From contig JAMPIQ010000002.1 in NCBI GenBank assembly GCA_024699855.1, positions 5,890,001 to 5,954,000 on the forward strand: DNA of 64,000 bases. Reading direction: 5' to 3'. The stretch's first letter is position 1, and the number at the start of each line of letters is the position of its first letter. Of the stretch, positions 41,958 to 51,596 are shown piece by piece. The stretch comes from Aphelenchoides besseyi (taxonomy: Eukaryota > Nematoda > Chromadorea > Rhabditida > Aphelenchoididae). Made by a program: the position numbers and the translations under genes. The notes beneath the pieces were generated by a model. That model was not told the DNA's origin, ran no database searches, and worked only from the letters and a program-made list of their open reading frames with translations.

Positions 41958-43497
41958 ATGATGGGCGACGATTGCTTCCATCGTTCTCAGCAATTCCAAG
42001 CGGTAAATTTCGAGGAGTTTGCGACTTTTCATCCACCTCTTCAGATGATCGCCGCCCGACAAGCTCAGGACCTCGCAATGTACAACCAAATGCGCAAATG
42101 TTTGAAGGCAGATGCGGAAAAGGACGGTCGTGGAATCGTGCTTCCGGCGGTAAGTCTTTTCGATTGCTGTGAGCAGTTGGTTTTAGCATCCGATTCCCGA
42201 TGAGGTCACCATGGAACTGCACATTCACGGCTCCGAACTTCGTCACATGATCGCCAACGCTCAGGGTTTTGGTTTGGCGATTCTCCAGAAGATGGCGAAG
42301 ATTCACGCCGAGACCGAGTGTCAGGTTTCGTTTGCGGATGTCGGAAATGAGAGCTCTTTCAACAACGTGAGTGATTGCGTCGAGAAATGATTTCGACTGT
42401 TTTCTTTGGAGATTCGTGCCGTTGGACCGATCGCAAAAGTCAGCGTTGCTTTCGAGATGTTGGTGGTAAGTGGAACGCTAATCGCGCGTTGAAAGTCGAC
42501 CATTCAGAAATCCGTTCCATTTCACATTGGCATCGATCTGAGCAACTTGCCCAACAACATCGAGAGCGTCCATCTCAAGAACTTTGCTGAAGAAGCGATC
42601 AAGAAGTCGTCGGACAAGGATGTCGATTTGACCGTCCATTTCGTGACCGACAGTAACCATAACAGACGCATCAAGGTACGCCTTCCATTTGGTTTGTAAT
42701 TGAGTTTGTTGTTTAGGAGAAATACGCGATCTTCCGCGCAAATCGTGAAGATCGCGACGCTTTGGTTGATGTTGTTCACGAGTTTACTAAGAAAGTCTCG
42801 AAGCCCGTGAGCAGTTGCTTGCACTCGTACTGATAACTCCGATCCTTTAGCTTGGGAATTCCCACTTCTGTGATCGAAATTCATTCGGTTGTCTAATGCA
42901 CGCACAAGAGCGGCCATGGATCTTGGGTGTACCCGAGAGTTCGCTTACGAAGTACATTGCCGATCGTACGGGAACAACAATTCGATACTCGACCGGTATG
43001 CGCGACGACATCCACATGTCCGTTTATGGCAGTCCGCATGGACTGATTGAGGTCAGCAACTCGTTGCGTGTGGGTTCGACAAACTGAGTGCTCTGTGAAG
43101 GGTTTCTGTTTAGGCTGTGGCCCAGACGACGCTCAAGTTCGACGTGAACGATTCGGATCTGAACAAACCGTATGATCGCAACGTGAACTTCTACAATCTT
43201 CTCGACGATGGTTTATGGGTTTTGTGTTCTATCGAGAAGAGTCGCTACCAGGGACATGAGACCGGAACGGACGGAATTCGTCATACGATCACACTGCGAA
43301 CTTCATTCGAAAATCGGGCCGCATTGTTCAAGAAACGTCGAGCAATGTTGAAGCAGGAGCTTACCCAGGATCTACCCCGCAATGAAATCGAAGAGAAGCC
43401 CGAAAAGATGCAGTTTTCTGAGCATCTTCACAACATCATCTTCTCCTTTTGTCGTCCCAAACCGCGACGTCCACATCACCAGTGGCATCGAATTTAA
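41958..43497 (+). CDS. GLD-3 / Bicaudal-C-like multi-KH RNA-binding protein
   Basis: Seven exons (41958-42149, 42187-42366, 42412-42465, 42508-42675, 42717-42806, 42851-43069, 43114-43497) sum exactly to 428 residues. The start follows an unpaired CCGCTCAG acceptor. The fold pattern follows the KH array of Bicaudal-C: a KH with VTMELHIHGSELRHMIANA and CQVSFADVG; a KH-like segment with SVPFHIGIDLSNLPNNIE; a KH with PWILGVPESSLTKYIADRTG and DDIHMSVYGSPHGLIEV; then a KH-like LKFDVNDSD block. None of the KH units keeps a clean GxxG loop, and there is no SAM domain. Both features are known for nematode GLD-3, a partner of the GLD-2 poly(A) polymerase in the germline. Orthology is inferred from this layout. 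AATAAA at about 43604 lies about 110 nt after the stop. Confidence 0.68.
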
Positions 43498-43602
43498 ATC
43501 TTGTGTTTTGCATTTTTCAGTTGTTACTCGTAGGTCCCAATTGTTCAAGTCGCTTTTATTTAAACGTCTTTTATTAGTAATTAGTGTAAAAGGTCGTCAA
43601 CT

Positions 43603-43866
43603 TCAAATAAACAGAGAAATCGCAGGTGTTTCGTTTGAAGGATCATCGATGGGTGGTTGTTGGTTGTGGGATTTGAAGGCCCAATTGACACCGAGCTGCC
43701 AGTTCACACAAGTAATGGAGATGCAACGTCGCCAGTAGTCGCTACAAGCACCCACGGAACTGAATTCCAATATGCAGACAAAGACTTGAAGCCCTGGAAG
43801 TAAACAAACGGCGTTTCCATAGCAATCGACAGTGGTCATTCCGTGAGGTGGAAGTGCCGTTGGCAT
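43603..43866 (-). CDS. small hydrophobic cysteine-containing ORF
   Basis: A single exon of 87 residues starting MPTALPPHGMTTVDCYGN and ending ...ETPAISLFI-stop, converging on the GLD-3-like gene. A hydrophobic stretch (NAVCLLPGLQVFVCILEF) could be one membrane segment. A Cys/Trp-rich part follows (ACSDYWRRCISITCVNW). Minus-strand AATAAA hexamers at about 43551-43580 follow the stop. A GATTTCAG acceptor lies 5' of the start. No family recognised. It overlaps a plus-strand frame with comparable composition, so the strand is not certain. Confidence 0.4.
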   Translation of the reverse strand: MPTALPPHGMTTVDCYGNAVCLLPGLQVFVCILEFSSVGACSDYWRRCISITCVNWQLGVNWAFKSHNQQPPIDDPSNETPAISLFI

Positions 43867-44051
43867 TTTTGAGTGGCCGAAAACGTTGTGGAAAACCGCT
43901 GAAATCGACCATCGAGAGTAGTCAGCCGCGCGCAAGAAATGTAGTGGTGAGTTGTTACCGTTGCTGTTGGCGCACTTGTGGCTTCCAAAGGTCTTAATCC
44001 GACTTTACGGCCATTTTGTTCCTTGTGGACACGCACAGCAACAAGTGGAAA

Positions 44052-44655
44052 ATGTATGCGGCGGCAAAAAATGGACAAACCGCCGAACGGGCATGTGATG
44101 AGAAGAAGGTGAGTAGACGAAATGCGCATACGAAGTTGCATGTTGTTTCTAGCCTCGTGAAACGAAGGAGCCTGCACAAGTGCTGGATCAGATTCAGCGT
44201 CTACAAGACGACTGTGCGACATTGAACGACTTGATCGAGCGGATTCTCATCAGCTCGGGCATCTGCCGGCGCTACACTCATCCCGACGAGATAGCGTATT
44301 GTAATTTGCAACAACCGCACCAGTGTGAGACCGCTCGGTCGACTCCAATGCACGTGAAAGCCACTTCTTATGGCAATGGTCAGTTTCAGCTGTCGAACTG
44401 ATTTCCGATTTAGTTTCCATTCAACGTCCGGTTGTTCGTCCTCGACCTTCACCGTCTCGCACGTCTTCAGCGCCAATTCGACCGACGCGAAGTTCTGCCG
44501 CGTATCGACAACGATTTTTTGTCGTTCATTTGGAGCTGAGTTTACACATTATAAATCAAAGAAAAGTTCATTCGAGACACTTACAGTCTTCGGTTGAGCA
44601 AGAATATGCGATTTATCTGCGATTTCAAAAGCATCATGTACACTTTAGATTCTAA
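44052..44655 (+). CDS. unknown protein with N-terminal coiled-coil and Arg/Ser/Pro tail
   Basis: Three exons (44052-44108, 44153-44378, 44414-44655) sum to 174 residues in phase. Residues 20-55 hold a short coiled-coil (VLDQIQRLQDDCATLNDLIE), followed by a Cys/His-bearing segment (SGICRRYTHPDEIAYC) and an Arg/Pro/Ser-rich stretch (RPVVRPRPSPSRTSSAPIR). A GTGAGT donor and TTTCTAG acceptor flank intron 1. I do not recognise the family. The last part, rich in His and Tyr, may be non-coding if the true stop is reached through another splice. The gene points toward the 3' end of the minus-strand fusogen gene. Confidence 0.5.
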
Positions 44656-44734
44656 CGAAAAAAGGAAAACCCGTAAAAGCGTAAATTGCAAAGTTTGAGT
44701 AATGCGTTTAGATACTAACAGAAGAGATGATGTT

Positions 44735-47109
44735 TCAGTATCGATCTGTGCTTATGAGTTGAAGCGAGGATTTTGTTCTACGACTTGACGTTGTTTTCAA
44801 TGGTTTGGTCACACACCACAAACATCGAAACATTGGGATCACGCATTTGGTCAGAATAAGAAGTGCAAGAAGAATTGTGGCCAAACACAAGACCACTTCG
44901 ACTACAACAACGAAAACATCCGTTGGAGTTTGGAATCCATTCATTAGCCATCGTTTCGGGTTCAAACTCTCGAGAAATCCATCGAGCCCCCGTTCGTTAC
45001 AACCTTCACATTCAGTCCGAGAGTTAACCCAATAATAAGACATGAAATTGGTTTCTCGAACGGCTTCTGCCGTATACTCCAACCACACACATTTTTGAGC
45101 TGCAGGTTGACCGGATGGATGAATACAAACTTTGCGACGGGAGTTCACAGTCGCAGGTACTTCGACGATCGTTTGATATGATTGTTCTTTTTGTTCCACA
45201 GTTTGGACGCTGAACATCATCTCAACTGCATCGGATGTCGAATCACGATACAGTTCGCCAATCATTGTACCACAAACTTCCTAAAACCACAGAAATTCGA
45301 TGATTTGAAGGGTTGGCATTACATAGAAAGTCAAATTCATAAAAGATTTGGATTCGCTATCCAATTGAATTGTTCCATTGAATGTGTTGAACTCAGAACT
45401 ATGAACAATATGACTCGGTCTTGATTTCGTTTGAATATTCAGCTAAACGCTCCATAACAAAGTGCTTAGAAATGGAAACTTACCGACAACTCTGCGCCTT
45501 CTGCGTGAATGATGTTCACTTCTCGTTCTCCCAATTCAACCGCACGAATATACGGTTCATCAGCAGTTAAGTTTCCCAAATGAAAGAAGTGATTTTCGTT
45601 GTTCTCCATGTCATTCGACAGCAAAACATATTGCTCGGCTTCAATGCTGAACCGATACCTAAAATAAATGTTGACATTTTAAACAAGTCGTTTCCACCTT
45701 TGTGCTTTACAGTTATCGACAGATACGTGCATTTCACGAGTAAACTTTTCTAATCCACGTCTTACGGTCCATCGACCGTTTTCCCATCGTAACCAACCCA
45801 ACCGATCTAATCGACTTTCCCCAAATTCGTTCAATAAAACGTTTCCTCGCAGTTGTCTTTCATTCACATCCCAAAAGTACATACCCGGCGACAGTTGACG
45901 ATGTGGACGACCACTTCCTATGAATCGATGATTTGGTTTTGTTTGATCACTCACCGGCTTTGATACGAAGAGAATGTTCGTCCTCATCGATACGCACACT
46001 CCCGGCATTCAACGGAATACGAACATCTTTGTCGCGCATTTCCGCTTTCCATTTGCCATTTCGCCGCTCAAATATTCCATATTGTAACACGATGTACGTG
46101 TCCGGTTGTTTCAAACGAACGGCTTTGAATTTCATCTGTTTGTAGGGATCGATTTGAATTTGACAGCAAAGATCGGACTCTCCTGATGTTATGCAGCCTT
46201 TACTCGACAACGCCGAGTAATGAGTTCGATAGCAAAGAGTGCCACTTGAACAGTTTCTGAAAGCGCAATAATCACTACATAACTCATGAGACTAACCGAT
46301 AGTGATAGTCGTCGACGCTGCAAATCGTTTCACCACCCGGACAATCGCATCTAAAAGTCGGTAGTCAGAAGTCATTCAAACAAATTCACTATCGGCTACT
46401 GGGCAAAAGATTTTATTTTTCTGGCATATTAACTTCATGAAAGTAAGCAAAGATATTGACATCAGCAATCAAATGACTCGTTGCAGCCTTTCTCTCGATT
46501 TTCTTCAATAAACCGCTGCGACAACTCTCAGATCGGCATTAGAAGATTACGTCAAGTCACTGATGGCCGCAGGCTTCTAACGAATCAACGGATATGCCTC
46601 TTTTATTCTAAAGTTACTTTTTGCACAACCAGACATCTTCAATTTCTTTTTTATTCTTCTGAGTCTCAGTGAAACGAGCTTAAGATATTCGTCAATTAAA
46701 TCAACTAACTTGCATGATTGACGTATTTCCGGGATCCCAAACTGATACGTTTCGGCTATTCCATAGCGATGTTCCAGACGAGCGTACTTGATGGTATGAA
46801 GTGTAGAAATGGTTAAAGATGTTCGGTTTTCCTGAAATTGAAGATGGTTAGTTGGATCGTTTTTTGGTGTTCGACCTTAACGACAAAACAAGCGGTCTCG
46901 TTCAACGACAATCTCAACTGACTAGTCCACCAAATTTCATCACGTTCAGCACTTGTCGAAGTGTCATTTGCATTCCTTAACTGTACTTCTCCTTCAACCA
47001 CCGCGTCGGTTGTACAGTGAGGAATCTGGTCGATTTGTGGTCGTTGTCTCGCCTCTACAGTAACAATAGAAAACAAGAGAAGACACCATCGAGCTGTTGT
47101 TGACCGCAT
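44735..47109 (-). CDS. EFF-1/AFF-1 family cell-cell fusogen
   Basis: Eight exons (47109-46876, 46831-46710, 46350-46297, 46256-45955, 45917-45698, 45658-45484, 45442-45323, 45280-44735) sum to 590 residues, close to the size of AFF-1/EFF-1. These type I membrane glycoproteins have a class II fusion fold and drive homotypic somatic cell fusion in nematodes. Seen: a signal peptide (RWCLLLFSIVTVEA), a Cys-rich segment (KCDCPGGETICSVDD, NCSSGTLCYRTHYSA, SKGCITSGESDLCCQI), a central block typical of the family (SPGMYFWDVNER, DRLGWLRWENGRWTVR), a membrane-proximal Cys block (WVNSRTECEGCNERG), a single membrane helix (VFVVVVEVVLCLATILLAL) and a 40-residue basic cytoplasmic tail. The start follows a TATTTAG acceptor. 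I cannot decide between EFF-1 and AFF-1. Confidence 0.86.
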
Positions 47110-47372
47110 GCTACCGCCTAAATAAGCGAAATGATCGAAAAGAAACGACTGAGTTGAAAATTCGCGTAAGTTCTCGCCGTTGGCTAAAATGCAGCCAATT
47201 TTTTCGTGGATTCTCGTCTTCCGTTGATTGACCTTCAAAAAAGTTGACCAAACGGTCGACGTTTTCTTTGATTGGGCGCCGTCAATAAGCCAATTTTTAA
47301 TGACAACCAGGTTGTCAATAGCCGTGAATCCGCGGTTTAACATCTGCGTAGTGAACGCATCTGTTAATTAAA

Positions 47373-47693
47373 ATGTTATTCGTCCTGTTCATCATCGCGC
47401 TTCTGCTTCCCCGACCTTTCGGAGTTAATGGCACGCGTCAAGCTCCAAGATTCGCGCCAAATAGCATCCACGAAAACAGTTAAATAATTCGAGAGTACCG
47501 TAGAACACTTGTGATCAGTGAACGAGCGGCTAGTCGACCGGGAAACGTAGAAACAAACAAGCGGCTATCACGGTCATCTCGTTTTTTCGGTAGATTTAAC
47601 CGACCGGATTACTATAATGGAATGCGGAGGTCAGAGGCCGAAGGCGAAAGTCGGATGCTAAAAAGCAGATCGAAAGCTTATCGACGGCAATGA
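47373..47693 (+). CDS. candidate short secreted peptide precursor (one intron or an in-frame stop)
   Basis: The ATG at 47373 opens a 36-codon frame that is almost entirely signal peptide (MLFVLFIIALLLPRPFGVN) plus TRQAPRFAPNSIHENS, then TAA at 47481. The same frame continues for 70 codons to TGA at 47691. A GT at 47479 and an AG at 47550 would remove the TAA with a 72-nt intron and keep the frame; a 48-nt alternative ends at 47526. The joined product, about 82 residues, then contains KR, LSRSSRFFGRFNRPDYYNGM and RR, followed by a second basic stretch ending AYRRQ. Dibasic sites around a short block resemble a neuropeptide precursor. No known family matches. It is divergent to the fusogen gene, with starts about 260 bp apart. 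Confidence 0.4.
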
Positions 47694-49354
47694 TTGTCGG
47701 CTAATTCAACGACCCCAACGGTTTCGCGCATTTTCTCTTTTTGATCGAAAATTCCATTCAAAGGCGTCAGTTAAGTTCGCACATTCTCATGGCCATTCAA
47801 GTCGGTCGAGGCGAATTTCCACGATCTAATGAAAAGACCGAAAATATTCTCGAGGTTCGTAAACCTCATGGGCAAAAAACTGGTGCGCATTTTGCAATTA
47901 TCCGAGGAATTCTTTTGCGCATAATTTGCTGGGACGTTTAGTGGGTCAAAGGAAACAAAAACCAAAGTTTTTGTCTTTGTTGCCGTAACAGTTACGCGGG
48001 AATTGAGGTTGAATGGCGGTGAGATCGTGGTCGACCATGAGTCATCACTTCAATTGGCTTCAAGGGAATTTAAAATCAAATCGCAAGTCGTCGAGATCAC
48101 AAACATCGCCGTCAAGATGCCCACAAATGGCGGTGAGTTTATGAGCAGAAGAAAAGACTCCACTTGGCCCGATTCAGCGTCAATGCCCTTGGGGAGCGAC
48201 GAATCGAACTGTTGATCTTATTGGGCCGGATACCCGTGAAATTTGAATGAATGGCGCGACGATGAGGTCACTTAACCCAACAACTAACGCAAACACGTCC
48301 TTGAACCGCAGTGATGGAGCAGGTTGATTCGGGATCTCAATGGATTCGTTCTGCTGCACGAGTTTGCGCAACTGAACATACGATTTGCATAATTACTCGC
48401 TTCCGTTCGAAATTCGCACGTGTGTTCGAGCGGCTTTTCGGCTTGACGATGCGTAACTCCCGATCGTTCATTATGTTCGATTTGTGGATTTGATGGATAT
48501 CCGCCGTGAAACCCCTTCGAATACGTTCCTTTCCAGTGATTTTGTTTACAATCGAAGTGAAATCTGTACAACCAACGACTTCAAAGACAAACACAATTGC
48601 GAATTTAAATGAACAGAATGGCGATTTCAACTTTCGACGGATACCGTCGAAGAAACTCTCATCCGAATATTTGAAACGGAAACAATCGTTTGCGCAAATC
48701 ACGAGATCGAATTAAACTTTATTGCAGTTGTGTTTCTTTCGCAGTTTAGCGTCGTCGAGAAGTGGGAAAGTCGTACGATCGGAATCCATTTCCCGGACTT
48801 TGGCGGCTTTCCATTCAACGAATTGCAATCTTGCAGTTGGATCGGTTGCACAAGCGAAGAGCTTACGTTCTTCAATTCCCGTGGACAAGAAATCGCCTTT
48901 TGGTAAACGATACCGCGCATGTTGCGATCAGATCGAATATCTCGTTTCTTCTCTAACATTCAATTCCTTGGACGGCCTTTAGATTCGTCTCGATTACGTC
49001 TTCCTGAATTGAGCCGAAAACATCTCACCTTCACGCTCGTGTCCGCAAACCAGTTTCATGCAAATTCCCATTAAATCCTTCGCGTCAAATGAAATCTTCC
49101 AACCTTTTGCGTCAATCACCTATCAGAAAGTGTTTTCACCGCTTCTTCGTCGTCTGAATTACACAGCGAAATGACAAATGGAAACAATAACATTTTGCTC
49201 GTCGAATGTTAAGAGTTTTCGTTCAATCGTCGGTCTTTCTTTATTGATTCAACAGTCACTGGCCGGTCAATCAGCCGACGGCGATGTTTAGTCATATGTT
49301 CAGCGTTTTCGATTTTAAACGTCGCTTAAAAGTACAATCATTTACACTTCCTTC
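47694..49354. other. unresolved region, possible exons on both strands
   Basis: No complete gene could be built. The plus strand has an acceptor-preceded open stretch ending at a TAA near 48906 (IGIHFPDFGGFPFNELQS, TFFNSRGQEIAFW). The minus strand has GWKISFDAKDLMGICMKLV (about 49080-49130) joinable to KKRDIRSDRNMRGIVYQKA and on to about 48703. Both look protein-like, but neither reaches a convincing start. A minus-strand AATAAA near 49245 probably ends the gene at 49.4-49.9 kb. Confidence 0.3.
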
Positions 49355-49904
49355 TTATGCCCGAGTTTCCAATGTGACTGTAGAGTTGTAGATAGCCGCC
49401 TGTTCAGCCATTTTCTGAATTGCTGACCTAAAGTAGTCTTGCCATCGATTCGAAAAGTAATCGATAGCATTGGGTGTTCCATCAGTACGCAGACGCTTGT
49501 AGACAATGAAGAAGACCATAATGTTTGTTTGTTTTTGTCGTATTACTTCTTGCGCCATGAAGCAAACAGATCGGAATGAGGGTTGAACACACAAAATGTT
49601 ATGACCTCAAAAACCCTATTTGCTCGACTGTTCGGCGCTTGAAAACCAATTCGATGCGTGATTTCAATTTTGTTAGAACAAAAAATTGAAAAGTCAGATC
49701 GATGTGACCTTCGGAGATTGTGTCATTCGATTCGTCGAAAGTGACCTTTGCTTGCATGTCAATAAACCGCAATTCGTTTGTCACAATTGTTAAGCTCCAA
49801 ACCGATCGTGTGCGCTCCAAAGGTGAATTCTGAAGACTAAGCTGCGAAAGCTCATCATTTTCGTCTATTGCTTCGAGTTTGCGGATTGATAAGAAGCCGC
49901 TCAA
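49355..49904 (-). CDS. partial gene, weakly TMEM231-like
   Basis: Two open segments: 49904-about 49615 (ELRFIDMQAKVTFDESND, GHIDLTFQFFVLTKL, IELVFKRR) and about 49590-49355 (NIMVFFIVYKRLRTDG, SNRWQDYFRSAIQKM, ending TLETRA-stop). The D-E-S-N-D ... I-D-L-T-F spacing recalls the DxNxDGxxDxxxF region of the transition-zone protein TMEM231, but the membrane helices of that family are not visible. The exon join between the segments is unclear, the 5' end is missing, and an internal acceptor (GTCTTCAG) suggests another exon boundary. A minus-strand AATAAA follows at about 49245. Confidence 0.35.
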
Positions 49905-50236
49905 TGGAGAAAAACCGCCGATTGTGTCAAACTGCCATCGTCTGATCGTCCGTCTCTACCCGTCGATCAGTCATATTCGGACAGCTCGCGAAGCCAACGG
50001 CAACATTTTTCGCGCAACCACAATCTTCGTTTCCTTTCGATTACCTTTTGCATTCCATTGAAAATAGTTGATTCGTGGGTTGCCAATCTTTCAAAAAACA
50101 AATCGACTTCTTTTCGTCGAGATTTCTTTCGAATCGAGTTTTAGTTTCTTTGTTTCCGTTCTGATAAGCGTTTTGTGCGTCGGACCGCAGAACTTGTCAG
50201 TAACTTGCTTCTTACAGTTTGATTGCTTTGCATACG

Positions 50237-50993
50237 ATGCAACGTGAACTCTCAGCCTCGCTGAAATGCGTTTTGGTCGGAGATGCAGCGGTCGGAAAGA
50301 CCGTTTTGGTTGAGGCCTACACTAAGAACACATTCAACGACAATTACACGGCGACTACATTCGACAACTATTCCGGTTTGTCATCCCAATTTCAGCCTTC
50401 AAATTGTTCTTTTTTAAGTGACAGTTAATGTGGACAACAAACCACTTCGAATCGACATCTCAGATACCGCTGGAGTTGCAACATTTGATTCCCTTCGTCC
50501 ACTGTCTTATGCCGAAGCGAACGTTTTTTTGTTGTGTTTCAAAGTAACGGACATTCGAACGTTGAACTCTATTACCGAACAATGGCTTCCCGAGATTCGC
50601 GCCGTTAGTCCGCACGTACCGGTGATTCTAGTGGGCACTCAACAGGACATGCGATTGGGCTACACGGATCCACGTTTCATCGTCGATCCAAAACGAGTTC
50701 GTCGATTGGCTGAGCAATTGAATGTAAGTTGCTATTCCTGTGTTATTTGCTCTAAACGCGGTTCTCAGATCGACTACATTGAATGCTCAGCTTTGACTCA
50801 TCGAAATTTGAAAGCCGTGTTTGATCTCGCCATTCTCAACGGCTTGAAAAATGCCGGCCAACGCAATCAACTGTCACAACCGATCAAAAAGTCGACGTTC
50901 ATTAACTCCACTTCGGCTCCACCGTTACCCGAAAAGCATCGCACAAATTCGTTGAAAGACGGATTTCGACGACTAGTTAGGAAACTTCTGTAG
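50237..50993 (+). CDS. atypical Rho-family GTPase (CHW-1/RHOU-RHOV-like)
   Basis: Three exons (50237-50375, 50419-50723, 50769-50993) sum to 222 residues. Rho features: P-loop GDAAVGKT, switch I TATTFDNYSVTVNVD, switch II DTAGVATFDSLRPLSY, TQxD-type specificity motif VGTQQDMR, and ECSALTHRNL. Two residues differ from the family norm: Ala replaces Gly-12 in the P-loop and Val replaces Gln-61 in switch II. Both positions matter for GTP hydrolysis, so the protein is probably mostly GTP-bound (inference). C. elegans CHW-1 and vertebrate RHOU/RHOV also have altered cycling, and an Ala at the first position is known in CHW-1. The C-terminus has a Pro motif (APPLPEKHR) and a basic end, FRRLVRKLL-stop, without a CAAX box. 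The short polybasic tail may guide membrane binding. AATAAA follows at about 51089. Confidence 0.88.
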
Positions 50994-51596
50994 ACTTGCA
51001 ACCTTTCTACGAAATTAGGAGCTATGAATGTAATCAGTTTATGATCTCAACATTTGCATCATAAATGACTTTCCAACTTGCTACTCGAATAAACCAAATA
51101 TCTGAACTTACGTATTGAATTCAAAAGTCTCAGAGGATTTAAGTAACATTGAGACAAAAATAGCTAACTAGCTTTGCAAACTTCCGAAAGATCTTTAATC
51201 GATTTCAATTGCAATCGACGCTGATTTCAAAAGAGCAAACTCTTGTTCAATTTTCCTCGCTTTCTTGTTGTTTGCTAGTTTGTGAAGATCAAAGTACAAG
51301 GTTGGTTTCCGTCTTCGAGTCTCCAATTTGATCAGTTTTCGAACACAAAGTTGGCGACTAATAAATTTATTGTCATATTGCCTCAAAAAAACTGCCAAAG
51401 CTCAGCTAAGTATGTACAATAAAATTGTGTGGTCATGATGTGTAGAAAACAATCGTGTCAAAGCAAATCAAAAACTGATAAATAGAAGGAAAAGGGGAGA
51501 AATGAAAGTCGGCTATTTAATAGCCACGGCTAGAATTCTAATGAAGTGGTGAGGAAAGACAAGGAAAAAGAAAATGAGATGCATTTAATGCGAAAA
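50994..51596. other. convergent 3' region
   Basis: Between the stop codons of the Rho gene (+) and the phosphatase gene (-). A 67-codon minus-strand frame (51398-51195, basic) has no supporting signals. Otherwise AT-rich 3' sequence. Confidence 0.4.

Noticed and set aside
42522..42917. 131-codon minus-strand frame across the GLD-3-like gene
   Set aside because: Shadow of well-supported plus-strand KH exons.
44001..44080. PCGH-like zinc-finger reading just upstream of the coiled-coil gene
   Set aside because: The frame (VPCGHAQ) runs into stops within 20 codons and the next Cys/His ligands are missing.
46813..47343. In-frame extension of the fusogen first exon upstream of its signal peptide
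   Set aside because: A TATTTAG acceptor just before MRSTTARW suggests trans-splicing there; the extension would bury the signal peptide.
51195..51398. 67-codon basic minus-strand frame between the Rho and phosphatase genes
   Set aside because: No start support, no acceptor, lies in the shared 3' region.
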